Source: Theocolax elegans (lineage: Eukaryota; Arthropoda; Insecta; Hymenoptera; Cerocephalidae). From it: a stretch of 64,000 bases of DNA. The notes beneath the pieces were generated by a model. The model saw nothing but the letters and a program-made list of their open reading frames with translations, was not told the origin of the DNA and ran no database searches. The stretch lies in assembly GCA_026168455.1 (NCBI GenBank), contig CM047428.1, positions 36,856,121 to 36,920,120 on the forward strand. Direction: 5' to 3'. Positions 32,434 to 44,089 of the stretch are shown piece by piece (within the stretch, counting starts at the first letter, position 1; each line of letters starts with the position of its first letter). The translations under genes and the position numbers were made by a program.

Positions 32434-34807
32434 TTATTGTTTTTGTAGCTGCAATGAATGATTATGATAAGAATGCGAAGGATTCTGATAAGAATACAGT
32501 CACCAATTCAAGTATTCCTTTAACTCAACTATCAAATTTACAAATTCAACAGGATATAAACCTAATGAGTGATTACGAAATATTATTATCAATTCATGGT
32601 ACAATTTTCAAGTATATATTGTATATGCAACAAGAAAAAAGTATGCATTGTACACTAATAAAAGTGTTGTAGTAAAAATTTCCTATTTGTGTACGTATAA
32701 AAGGATATGTTCTATTTATGGGAAATTTTATAATTACTATTGGAATAATAAAAATTACTACCTTACTACATTATATAATAAAATCTGTAATTAATCAAGT
32801 ATATTCTTTCATTCTTACAAAAAATATGCAAACAATAATTATTAACTCTTTATTTACCAAATTCGTCAAATTTAAAAAATTTTATTATTTAAGATAATGT
32901 GTAATTAATGATATTGTGATGGTGTCATCATCAAGGGGCATATAAAAAGGAATAGAAAATATTAATATGTGTTATTGTAAGTATATTATATTTGGAGGTA
33001 AATTTACCTGGTTCGGAGGTTATCCAGGAACAGTAGTTGGGATGCCGTCGAGGAGTTGTTGGTCGGCTGTTCCGAGGTTCTCTGCTGCAGGAAGCGGGGT
33101 TCCCGGGGTGGTCGGCTACTCCGAAACACCAGCATTTGAAATAGAAAAATAAATAAATATTGGGTGTTGAATGGGGAGAAAGGATATGGAAAATCGGGAA
33201 TTAATTACAAGGTAGATGAGAATTGAGGCGAGGTAATGGAATTTGGTGAAATATTACATTAATACTTACCTATTCCGTTAGTTTTGCATCATTGTTTGTT
33301 GCAAATATGCAATAAACAATTATGTAAACAGTACCTTCGTGATCGTGCGGAAAGTCGCTCGAGGAGCGTTGGTGGGTGAACCCGTCCTCCATCTTCGCGG
33401 TGAACCGGTCGCGAAGCATGTTGTTTACGTGCCGGTTCGAGCTTAGTTGCGGACATCTTGAATCAATCGAGGTACAAGCGCGTGCATGGTAACTAGAAGG
33501 TTTGCGCTTTTATCGTGTAGGGGGGTTCGATCGGGTGTATAGATTATGCGTGTATATTATATGGGAACAGATAATAAATTCAAATTTCGCGCCAATGAAA
33601 CTTTGGTCAGATAACTAGGACATTACTAAATACTTCATAGGAAGGACGGTGGGTCATGTATGGAATTACTGTATAAAATGGTATTATGACAGTAATTATG
33701 TAATACACGTATATTTACTGTAATAGTTGGGACTCGTCGTAATACTACTTACAATTTATTTATTATTTCTAACAAGGACGACGGCCCGAAGAACGTGTCT
33801 TTATCATCGCCGTGGGTTAATAAATTAACCCGTCGGGACACGGTAGCGGAAATTGGACGATCTCCTACGTACCGACACACGTGGCGGGAAAATCGGGAAT
33901 CGGGATATCGATTGCGGGTTGATTTAGAATTAAAAACGCGACCGTTATATTAAAATAAAATAAACAATATTTATTTAGTATTATAATACACGGCGGACCC
34001 GACAATAATTAACGAGGCGTTCTCCCGGACGCGTGGTATATGCGCGACAAGCTGGGGATGCCCCCGCACTTGCCCCGCGCAATACCTATTCGATTTCGGT
34101 AGCACACCGGTGTAACAAACATATACGCACACTCACTCAGCACACTCTAAAACATACCGACTGACGTCGGGTACTTACCGGGCTGGCTTGTCCATTGGCC
34201 CTGGTGTGAATCGGCCCGGTTTTCCGTTGTCCTCGACGGTGGTCTGCAGGCGCGGCTTGATGCCGCGGCGATTCGCCTACCTCGGGGAATACTCAACCCG
34301 AGGAATGTGGTCCTTCGCACTGCACTGATACACTAATACACTAACACTCACGTACGGCTTTCCGGTGCACGAACGAACCGGTCCGGTACTTTCCGTGGCG
34401 CGCGTGATGATGTGTAAAAGGGGTGCTGTCGCGGTCAAGACGTGCAGCGTACTGTGTTTTTCGGGAATTGTCGTATTCCCGAAAAGTACCTAACACACAC
34501 ACACAATAACAATCGAATATACGGATGCTCGCACACATCCTCGTTCATCGATATAAACACGTGCGTTTCGTGGCCTTGAAGAGGCAACGCACGAAACAAT
34601 AACAACGTGCGAGATTTTAAGATATAATATTTTATATACATATGAAATAAAATAATACATTAAGTATTATTTATTTCATTGCAACGACGTCTCGACGCAC
34701 AGCCCTCCCCCCTAAACTCCACATCAACTTACTGATGTAAGAGTTGAAAAGAGGGCAATGAAATAAATAATGACACGCACACAATCGAATTCCCTTGCCT
34801 AGACGAA
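32434..34807. other. No gene recognised; possible LTR-like region 33770-34650
   Basis: 32434-33300 is AT-rich. 33330-34640 is distinctly GC-richer, with a TTTATTTAGTATTATAATACAC-like polyadenylation region on the minus strand near 33970. It lies downstream of the gag-like relic at 34808-36090 and could be its LTR or 3' region, but I found no partner copy. Confidence 0.35.
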
Positions 34808-36090
34808 CTAGGGTCGAGGAGTGGTGAGGTTCTTCTCTGAGGTGGCCATCACCAGTCGCAGGACGACGTCTCTCGCTGCGGGATTGTTTGCTGCCATCGC
34901 TTCCAACAATAAGCGACACTCCTGAAGAAGGTCAGCATCGTTGTTGGGTTGTCTAGATGGCCCGGTGATGACATTACTGCTCATCCCCGACGTTATGTCC
35001 ATCCTGGTCGGAACGGAGGGCGGTTCGACCAATAGAATTTGTGGTGCAGGATAAGGGGTCAGTAGCAACAACTCAGCTGGATAGACTACTTGCCGGAAAA
35101 CGGTGTTAAGACCCGCCTGCACCTCATCCAAGGGTCCAGAGATTTGTACTCCCAAACCCTGCGCCAGGCGACGGAAGAACGTCTTATGTGGGGGTACGCC
35201 CTCGATGAGCTCAACGTGGACTGGCTGAGCTGCGCTCTCTTCTCGTCCATGGGTCTCGTCCTCTTCGGCCTCTTGATGGCCAGATATCGCTGGAGGAGGC
35301 GGTGTAGGAGGACGGGCCAGGGAGTCTTGGTATTGCCTACGGCGTCATTCGACTAGCCTTTGAGCATGCTCGCTCAAGGCGCGTCGCACCTCCTCAATCG
35401 GCCCGGTATGGTGCAGACCGAATTCTGCCACCTGCCGGCGGTCTGCCTCCTCGATTTGTCGAGCAATTACTCCGGAAGCAAAGGATGATTGGTTTCCCTG
35501 GGGCTGTGCGTCCACAGTACCCACCGATGTTGCTCGGACCGATGCGACGGTGGTCTCTTCCACCCACCGCTTCTTCGTTTTGCTACGGTTCCCTGTCTAT
35601 CTGGCCCTCTTGGACACGGACTTCTCCTGTGTCCCAGATGTTGAAGGTTGGGGTGCCGCTGTTGGCGGGTCGGATAGTCCTCGATCCCTGCGACTTGCCA
35701 AACATGTGCTGTAGGCATTCATGCAGCGGGGACATTTGGTCACAATCACCCCTCGGCGGCCGCAGTTGATGCAGAATTCCTGCATCTGCATGGCCGCACA
35801 CTCCCGGCGGTTGTGTCCCGGACGCCAACAATTAAAGCGTTATCAGGGGGGTCGATGGTTGGATCCGTCTTAATAGGATCCAACCTCTTGAACATCGCCC
35901 CGCGACGCCTATACTTTTCCACCTGGTCTACTCCTGACGGATTGGGTCGCGGAGAGGGTCGGCACCTTACGGGTGACATCTCTCTCCGAACTTGCGTCGG
36001 TGGTTCGGACATAGGGAAGGGTCTGCTCCTAGCGGGCGACATCTCTTCCTTTGGCGGAACCACTACTACCGACACGATGGTACTCGGCAC
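34808..36090 (-). pseudogene. Retrotransposon gag-like zinc-knuckle relic
   Basis: Open pieces on the minus strand in three frames join as one region. Near 35760-35830 there is CWRPGHNRREC, a CCHC knuckle whose first cysteine is missing in this copy, then FCINCGRRGVIVTKCPRC, a second Cys-rich knuckle. This pair is a common pattern in Gag proteins of insect retroelements. A glutamate/arginine-rich tail follows (35345-35563) and a final open piece at 34808-35155. No protease, RT or integrase was found nearby. Frame changes at about 35795, 35600 and 35345 make it non-functional. The element class is not determined. Confidence 0.55.
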
Positions 36091-37984
36091 GGCTTGTGCC
36101 AGATTCTCAGCGTCTACTGAATTATGCTTCTTGCGCCTCGGACGGCTTTCGACGACTTCCTTTTGCCGCTCTCTCTCTCTTCTTGGCGAGGTAATATGTT
36201 AATATATGTAAGGAAAACATCCTTAGTCTATTTGAATTGCGCGCGTGTAGGTCGGTAAATCAGATCTTTTAACATACCGACAGGTAAAATTTGCAGATAG
36301 GAATTGGCACGTGTCAATCAGTACGGTTAATAAAGATATACCGTAAACAATGAATAAAACTTTATAAAATTAATCTAAAGACAACCTTGTGAATAATAAC
36401 ATTGAATGTCGTTTCTTTGTTACTTACAGGTAAATAAACATTATTTATTAAGTATATAATTATATTTTGTATAAAATAATAAAGTTCTTTGTTATTTACA
36501 GAGAAACAATTCATGTATTATTCTAACCTATAACCTATGAACATTATATATATATATATTTTAAATAATGAATGTAATTTGTTAGTAGGGACATGAATTA
36601 GTTGGGAAGAAACGAGAAATTATAAAATAGTAATAACATGAGTATAAGGAGGTGTGAAAAGGATGAACAAAATAGGTTCGTTGATGGTAGAATATTAGAA
36701 AAAAAGCAAAATAATTAAATGAAATATTCTAATAATTAAATAATAAATATGGGGAGAAATAAGGGGTGAAAGTAGAATATTTGTTATTTATTAATTAATA
36801 AATAAAGTAAGGAGTGTTGTTGGTTAAGGGGATGTCGGAGCTATAGCCTCCATAAAAAGCCGCTCGATCTCTCGGTTTCGAATGGCGCTGTAGTCAGGTG
36901 TCGATTTCTACGATAAACGTACTTAAAACATAAATTATAAATTTTACAGCTACATAGAGCTGTTGAAAGATACTTTCCCCCCTAGCTATGACTAAACTTA
37001 AGGTAATTATAATATTACTCTTGGAAGCAAATGTTTATTTTTTTAAAGAAATGTGAAATCTGATTCTATCGATCCTAGATCATAGTATTGTTTTCATTTT
37101 GATTCGATCTATCATAGATTATAGCGTTGTTTTTTTTTGGTATATCCACATTTCAACCTTTATTTCTATTAAGTAGAATTTAATGTGATATCAGTTGAAT
37201 CCAGGAGTTATAGATATATTTTTTTATTTGAAAAGAATCATATAAGGAGGAACACTTGAGTTATACGGATATATAGAAATATCTATCCATTATATCTTTT
37301 GGTGAATTATTTTATCTATTAATATAATAAGTGATATTATTATTAGTGGGGACAATAAGTGAATTAGTGCGCGTTTATTAACCGGTTAAATTATTTATTT
37401 AATTAATTTAAAAAATCAACGTTCTCTCTCCCGTGGTTAGTGGTGACACGGGATCTATCCTTAGATCCCGTGCTAAATTATTATCAACCATTTTTTTTAT
37501 TTTATTTTATGGAGTTAATATTCGTTATTGCGAGTGTATAGATAGCTGGATCTATATTTTAATTCAATGGGACTTTTTCTGGGTGGGTCCACCGTGTTAT
37601 GAAGACGAATTAATTATTATTATTTTCGATGATGTCTGAGTTCGGAAGGAATTTTATTCATTAAGTTTTTATTCATATAATTCTAAACCAGCATCACAAC
37701 TGTTTTCGTGGCAATATCAATGTCCTATCTACTAAATTATAAATAATATTACATTTCTGTTGTATTGTATGATTAAAATTAAAATTTAATAACCGATACT
37801 ATTGTTTTCTTCAATTTATGTGAGGTCAACAAAATTTATAGAATTATTATTTGCTATATCATATGTAAATGTAAGGTGTTCATTATAATTGTTAAAGATT
37901 GTGACGTGGTGGAAAAGTACCACCAGTCAGTGTTCCCCGTAATACCGACATTAGAAGGTATACGTATCCTCTAGCCAAGTACGA
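36091..37984. other. No gene recognised
   Basis: AT-rich. 36091-36300 continues the GC-richer edge of the gag relic; the rest shows no domain, array or element ends. Confidence 0.45.
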
Positions 37985-38051
37985 TGCGGCGCTGTGGTGA
38001 AGCGCGCGCCTTTGGATGCAAAGGTCGTGGGTTCGATCCCCGCGGCCGCCA
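37985..38051 (+). mobile_element. tRNA-like SINE head
   Basis: A GTGGTGAAGCGCG A-box-like stretch and a B box GGTTCGATCCC sit 36 bases apart, with a CCTTT/AAAGG anticodon-like stem. The acceptor stem pairs at only five of seven positions and the anticodon loop has six bases, so a functional tRNA is unlikely; a tRNA-derived SINE head fits better. Its tail is not delimited. Confidence 0.6.
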
Positions 38052-38484
38052 ACTTTTACTCTTCCTTTTTTTCCCTTTTGTAACGAGTCTTATTCGCTAC
38101 AAGATGTTAAGAACTGTGTTTATATAACTTTTTTCCACGCTGTAACGGGGTGGGTACTGGGGAATGTAAGGCCCCAGTTAGGCCCAATCTGTCCCAACTT
38201 ACCAACCTTAAGAATACAGTCCCACGATACGTCCGCGAATCAATTTGATTCCCATACAATGCCCTTAACAACGTCAAACACCTCGTTTGACTTTAATACC
38301 GTGTATTGGGCCCTATACCCAAAATTGCCAACTAGGATAAACACCGGAGAGGTCGGTATTCGTGGAATAGGACTATGACCGGTAAAAATGTTATCAACAA
38401 TCGATATATTATGTTAATCGGCGAGAAAGATCGTCTCGCCGAGTCAATTTATTAAATAAATAATCAAACAACAATAAAGCAACT

Positions 38485-39170
38485 TTAAGGGTAGATTATG
38501 GTCTAAGATTTTAAAAAAATCAATTTTTTTTTATTTTAGAAACAAGCTCTAAACGTTACGTAGAATATACGTAAATAATGTTTAATATTATAAAGCTTAT
38601 GTGCTTACGTAATTTCAGCATTAAATAATCTTCAGTTAATTCAATAAGTCATGTATTTTTATCTTTAAAGCTAAATAATTCAAAAACTATTTTTTATACC
38701 TTTAAAACATTCCTTGCAGGACAATTTTTGTCGTAGCCACCTGAAATTTTGCACACATCTTGAGGTGTGTATGAATTGTAAAGTTACATAGCCTTTTTTG
38801 TTTAATATTAAATGTGACATTTTTATCACTACTTTTTTAATGAAAAATCTGATATTTTTTAGGCAATTATATAAACAAATTAGGTTTATCCAGTCAGAAA
38901 TTGCATTTTAATAGATAAACCTTATTCGCTGTGTAAAGTTGTAGCTCTTATATGTATAAGTTTGAAATTTTTTTACTGGAGTCTTCTGATAACTTTTACC
39001 CTGCAAGGAGCTTTTTCAATTTGCAACTGTTTTACGTGATTTTACGTGATTTGGGTGTTAGTAATCATCAATAAAGAATATTTTTTATAATATAGTTGAT
39101 AAAGATGACATTTCCCATAATATTTTATAAATATTACAAAAATATTTTCTAACCATACTCTACCCTTAAC
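38485..39170. mobile_element. MITE with TTAA ends, 686 bp
   Basis: Ends TTAAGGGTAGATTATGG and CCATACTCTACCCTTAA, about 20-bp imperfect inverted repeats, with TTAA at both edges as in piggyBac-type insertions. Non-coding. A second, left-truncated copy is at 18600-19022. Confidence 0.75.
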
Positions 39171-39824
39171 AATTTAAGGGGAGTCGTACCGATGACTACC
39201 CCCGAGGTTAGCGCGAAAACAACTCGTTAACACTTATTAACGGGTGAGGAATAAGCAACCAATCCGGGAATAATCGGCTGCTTAACCTGATGGCTATACG
39301 TCACAGCGTATGCCGTATGTATCTCTGACGTAGGGAGCTCTGATGTGGAAGCTGTCTACGTCACGCACGCCTTCTCTCGTGAAGTGGCTCCCGCGAATCA
39401 TCGACCTATCTACCCGGGCGGGATTTGTCACGAGAGGGGAGAAAAGAGGTACCAGGCAAATCGGAATACGAAATATTAAATAGACACGTGGGTATAAACG
39501 TGGTGCACCACTTACCGCGAATCTGAATACTTTGTATCTGCGGGAAAAGGCTTGGCAACGGAGAGAGAGCTTGGCCTCGGGATTATCTCTCTCTCTCTCA
39601 CTCCAACGGTTGGGAAGGCTGTACGCCCACGTGGATGTTGGTGGGGAGAAGTGTCTCACACCCACGCACAAAACGCACCAGTCTTTCAGTTCTTTTTCTC
39701 ACGTAAAAAATCACACCGGCTACGAAATACCTTGTTTTCGCCGTGCGCGCACGAACTTGATACCTTTATTGCTGGGCGCGCATGTTATACCGTTATAACG
39801 CATAAAATTGTGTCATCTACATGT
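39171..39824. other. GC-richer segment without a gene
   Basis: Overlapping short open frames on both strands and a CT run at 39585-39602, but no domain I recognise. It may be LTR or retroelement untranslated sequence. Confidence 0.35.
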
Positions 39825-40141
39825 CTATAATAAAAAATTGTGTTTACTTTTTAATTTTGTTAAAAAATGGCTCTCAAGATCATCTATTACTAAATCCGCA
39901 AATAATGGTGATATAGGCGATCCCATTGGAGATCCGAATATTTGTTTGTAAATAACATTATTGAATCTAAAATAAACATTATTAAATATAAATTCTATAT
40001 TTTTACGGATATTATGAAAAGGGATTTTACATTTATTTTGAATATGAATAAAGCGTTTAACTAAACTATTGAGAACCTCATGACTTGGGATGTTTGTAAA
40101 CAAAGAACTAACGTCTAATGATATCGAAACATAACCGGTTG
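39825..40141 (-). pseudogene. Penelope-like reverse transcriptase, core fragment
   Basis: On the minus strand the frame reads VSISLDVSSLFTNIP (RT motif with the first catalytic Asp) through GSPMGSPISPLFADLVIDDLE, the hallmark motif of Penelope-like RTs. It stops at 39825, just short of the YVDD box, which is found in the plus-strand half at 42580. Upstream sequence is replaced by the palindromic element at 40156. Confidence 0.9.
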
Positions 40142-40155
40142 GTATATATATATAT

Positions 40156-41151
40156 GGGGTATTCCACGTGAAGTGGTCCGATCAAAATTTTAAAATGCAC
40201 CAAATTTTGGGTACACTTTGCAAATGTTTTTCAGAATACAGAAAAAAATTTTTAGGTACTGGAATCTATTTGCTCAAAAGTTATTCTAACCTCAAAAAGT
40301 GAATTTTTCCATATTTTTTTCAACACCAGCTGGGTTTACCGCTATATAACTCAAAATCTATCAACTTTTACTATAGAACATTATATGTAACATTCGTTGC
40401 TAATTATATCTAGAATTTATTCTTCTGGGTTAGAATTTCTAATCTCAAGGTCAATGTTACATAAACTACATGTCAATATTCAACTTGAAAAAAGTGCAAG
40501 TGCGCCACCTTTGATTTTTTCATCCAAAAGTCTAAAAAAAAGCTTGGAGCAATACCTTTCAAATGGTCTGTAGCATTTTTATGGCCTCCAATTCAGTCAA
40601 AAGTTATGACAATTTAAAGAAACACGAAATTTTTTTAAAAATTTAAATGGGATTTACCATGTTAATTTTTGTGAATTTTTTGTCTTTCTTTAAATTGTCA
40701 TAACTTTTGACTGAATTGGAGGCCATAAAAATGCTACAGACCATTTGAAAGGTATTGCTCCAAGCTTTTTTTTAGACTTTTGGATGAAAAAATCAAAGGT
40801 GGCGCACTTGCACTTTTTTCAAGTTGAATATTGACATGTAGTTTATGTAACATTGACCTTGAGATTAGAAATTCTAACCCAGAAGAATAAATTCTAGATA
40901 TAATTAGCAACGAATGTTACATATAATGTTCTATAGTAAAAGTTGATAGATTTTGAGTTATATAGCGGTAAACCCAGCTGGTGTTGAAAAAAATATGGAA
41001 AAATTCACTTTTTGAGGTTAGAATAACTTTTGAGCAAATAGATTCCAGTACTTAAAAATTTTTTTCTGTATTCTGAAAAACATTTGCAAAGTGTACCCAA
41101 AATTTGGTGTATATTAAAATTTTGATCGGACCACTTCACGTGGAATACCCC
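40156..41151. mobile_element. Near-perfect palindromic fold-back element, 996 bp
   Basis: Two arms of about 470 bp (40156-40630 and 40685-41151) are almost exact reverse complements around a loop of about 55 bp. Ends are GGGGTATTCCACGTGAAGTG and complement. ATATAT flanks both sides, so the target duplication is ambiguous in a TA run. No coding capacity. The end motif resembles that of the MITE arms at 17964 and 31172. Confidence 0.93.
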
Positions 41152-41327
41152 ATATATGTATATTATAATGGTAAGCGAGTTACCGATCAGGTGAGTAACG
41201 AAAATGAGTATAGAGAGGGCTGCGTGTTCGTGCGTGCGAAAGTCATGCGCGCCCAGCTGATAGAATCAAGTTAACGCGCGCACGGTGAGACAGTGTTGTC
41301 GAAGATGGGACATTTTTTTTTTTTTTT

Positions 41328-41410
41328 CATCTGTATCTAGAGACGAGATGCCTGGACTCCACTGATGAGCCCACCAGGCATACTCAGGGCGAAATACAAT
41401 AAATTTTCTT
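41328..41410 (-). repeat. Dispersed repeat, reverse copy of 10990-11075
   Basis: Carries the complement of GCCTGGTGGGCTC and ends in AATAAATTTTC. It lies inside the inverted 5' half of the Penelope-like element. Confidence 0.7.
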
Positions 41411-42112
41411 TTCTTTTCTTATATTTTTTTCCGTCTTTTTAAGATTTTATCAATTTTATACTACAATCAATTAAATTTTATATTTTTTTTTCCTTAGCTT
41501 GTCTTAGTCTTTTTTCAAACACTCATCCTGTGAGGTTTCTAAAGTGGCTGGTATTATTACAGTCCGCCTTACTTGAGTTGTGAGGAATGTTCTTTGGCTT
41601 GTGAAGATCAATAAATTCATTTATCATATAACTATATAATTTATTGTTATGTATTTTAGTAATATTGCAAAAAAAATTTTGTATTCTTTTCTCAGTTAAT
41701 AAAAAGAATTTATCAAGAATAATCTTAGATAAATTTGTGTTAATAATTTTAGTTTTTAACTTGTTTAAATATTTATACAGATAATTTAAATGAATATGAA
41801 TATCATTAATCTAATTTTAGAAGACGATTTGTATATGTATTAATCCGTAAATTATGTATTGATTTACAAGACTCACTATAAAAAGTAATGTTTTGTCGTC
41901 TGCCGTTGCTTCTGATATGATTTGGAAATACATCGTTGATTTTGCATTGGAGAAGAAAGGTAAGTTTGGCGTTAGCATCAAATGGTTGATGTTGTAGAAA
42001 TGTTCATGTTTTAAAGAGTTTAGATATCTTGTATCCAAATTCAGAAGTGATGTAGTTGAAGAAAAATGTACCTCTCCTTTGAGGCTGGTGCGTATTCAAT
42101 CGAAAACCGTAG
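41411..42112 (-). pseudogene. Penelope-like element N-terminal region (tentative)
   Basis: AT-rich minus-strand sequence between the terminal repeat and the RT fragment, with short frames such as INEFIDLHKPKNIP. Its position fits the poorly conserved N-terminal part of the Penelope-like protein; similarity alone would not prove it. Confidence 0.35.
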
Positions 42113-42550
42113 TTTAATTTGTAATCTTCACCCTCCATTGTTGAATTAGTAAATAGTCGATGGTGGAGGGTCAATAATAAATAAATCCAATTTATTTATG
42201 TAAGTGCACAACGTTTCATCTGCTAGGTTTGTAGGCCTCTTCAGGTGCTGAATTTATTGGACAAATCAAATTTTACAATACTTGTGAATGAAAAATCAAA
42301 TTTTACCTTAATATTGAATATAATGTTACAGCCCAAGTGAGTTTCGTCGAATAACATTTGATACGAAATCAACGAGTATTAATACAAAAATAAAGTAGGT
42401 GTTTGTTTACAAACTATACGTCATAGTTTGTGTACATTAGTCTCTTTCACCTATATTCATGACATTTCTATATTGACGGTTTAAATGTTGAATATCTTCT
42501 ATTCTGTTATTCGTCGAATTATGGCGATTGATATGTAGCATTTCCGAAAT
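42113..42550 (-). repeat. Penelope-like terminal repeat (pLTR), inverted copy
   Basis: Reverse complement of 43411-43811 with substitutions. Together they form inverted pLTRs around the 3' half, as expected after 5' inversion of the element. Confidence 0.9.
42206..42248 (-). ncRNA. Hammerhead-ribozyme-like motif, degraded
   Basis: On the minus strand: GCAC, core CTGAAGA, hairpin GGCCTAC...GCAGAT, then GAAA and CGTTGTGC. Core elements are present, but two stem II pairs are mismatched. Sits in the inverted pLTR. Confidence 0.6.
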
Positions 42551-43380
42551 AACAGAATTAAAAAGTATACACAATTGCAAACCAATTTCTTATTATAGAT
42601 ATGTATATGACACAATTTTATTCGTAGAAAAAGGTCATATTAACACAGTTCTCAACATCTTTAACAATTATAATGAACACCTCAAGTTTACATATGAAAT
42701 AGAAAATAATAATTGTATAAATTTGCTTGACCTCACATTAATCAAAGAAAATAATATTATTATTAGTATTATTACAAACTGGTATAGAAAACCAACTAAT
42801 TCAAATCGGTTATTAAATTTTAATTCTAATCACACAGTACAACAGAAACGTAATATTATTTATAGTTTAGTTGATAGGGCAATGATATTGTCACAAAAAC
42901 AGTTTCATAAGGAGAATCTAAATATTATTACAGAAATGCTAAAAAGCAATGATTATCCCATTGAATTTATAAATACGGCAATAAATAAAAGAAAAAGCAA
43001 TATTAAAATTAAAAAAAATTTTAAATAGTTAAAAAAATCCCAATATGTATCATATCACTACCTTATAATAAAGAATTTTTCAATAAATATTCCCGAATGC
43101 TAAGAAAATATAATATTAACACTATTCCATTAATTAATCACAAACTTGATACTGTTATAAAACTAGGCAAAGACAAAACATCAAAATGGGAGGAGACAGG
43201 GGTAGTTTACAAGTTATCTTGTATTGAATGCCCGGCTATTTATATTGGAGAAACAAAACGCTGCCTAAAAAATCGAATAAAAGAACGTCAGAACAATAAA
43301 AAGCCAGAACCCGTTGTTACTGCACATATTTAAAATAACGTAAATCACAATTTAAACTGTGAAGATGCAAAAATAATAGA
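42551..43380 (+). pseudogene. Penelope-like RT C-terminus and GIY-YIG endonuclease
   Basis: 42528-43028 carries YYRYVYDT, the RT catalytic box in which the second-position Asp is replaced by Tyr, then NCINLLDLTLIK and WYRKPTNSNRLLNFNSNH, characteristic of Penelope-like elements. After a frame break, 43097-43333 carries GVVYKLSCIECPAIYIGETK and R-x-K-E, the GIY-YIG nuclease with its CC spacing as in Penelope elements, which cuts target DNA for priming. A stop at 43334 follows. The lost catalytic Asp and frame break mean it is dead. Confidence 0.92.
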
Positions 43381-43410
43381 TAAAGAATCTTGTTAGAAAA
43401 GAGACTCATT

Positions 43411-43811
43411 TCGGAAATGTTACATATCAATCATCATAATTCGACGATTAATAGAAATGTTATGAATATAGTTTAAAGAGACTAATGTACACAAACTATG
43501 ACGTATATTTTGTAAACACACACCTACTTTGTTTTTGTATAAATACTCGTCGATTTCGTATCAAATGTTATTCGACGAATCTCACTTGGGCTGTAACATT
43601 ATATTCATTATTAAGGTAAAAACTTAATTTTTCAATCACAAGTATTGTAAAATTTGATTTTGTTCAATAAATTCAGCACCTGAAGATGTCTGCAAATCTA
43701 GCAGACGAAACGTTGTGCACTTACATAAATAAATTGGATTTATTTATTATTTACCCTCAACAATCGACTATTTACTAATTCAACAATGGAGGGTGAAAAT
43801 TACAAATTAAA
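43411..43811 (+). repeat. Penelope-like terminal repeat (pLTR), direct copy
   Basis: Downstream of the endonuclease, matches 42113-42550 in inverted orientation and contains the better-preserved hammerhead motif. Confidence 0.9.
43676..43718 (+). ncRNA. Hammerhead ribozyme-like motif
   Basis: Stem I GCAC (43676-43679) pairs with GTGC (43715-43718). The conserved core CTGAAGA (43680-43686) fits C-U-G-A-N-G-A; stem II GTCTGC/GCAGAC (43688-43693/43701-43706) is perfect; GAAA (43707-43710) follows directly; then a very short palindromic stem III ACGT and a GTT cleavage triplet. One extra T (43687) is unpaired. Penelope-like terminal repeats are known to carry such minimal type I hammerheads with tiny stem III, thought to act as dimers. 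They process the element RNA. Confidence 0.75.
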
Positions 43812-44089
43812 AGTTATTCTAATTGCATTAAAAATAATGAAAGAGAAATAATATTTTAATATTTTTAACCACCTTCCTCGCGCATTTTACATCTTTGAAA
43901 TAGGAGATGATGGAAAAATGTTTTTAAAAAAAATCTATTTGAATGTAATAAAAAAAAAATGTATCGTCAAATAAAATATATATTACATTAAATTATATGT
44001 AGTATATTATATATGTTATCAAAATTTATTAGATTAATAGTACTGTTTTTGTCAATGTTAGTATTACTGTGATCCTTTTTTACCGGAAA
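43812..44089. other. No gene recognised
   Basis: AT-rich spacer. Nothing identified. Confidence 0.4.

Larger units (their letters stand above)
39825..43811. mobile_element. Penelope-like element with inverted 5' half
   Basis: The 5' half reads on the minus strand: terminal repeat 42550-42113, N-terminal region about 42100-41420, then reverse-transcriptase core 40141-39825. The 3' half reads on the plus strand: RT from YYRYV (about 42580), GIY-YIG endonuclease (to about 43333), terminal repeat 43411-43811. The RT breakpoint falls just before the YVDD-type box in both halves. A 996-bp palindromic element and a dispersed repeat are inserted in the 5' half. Confidence 0.8.

Noticed and set aside
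37985..38051. A functional tRNA gene
   Set aside because: Acceptor stem pairs only 5 of 7, anticodon loop is short, and no terminator T-run follows; a SINE head fits better.
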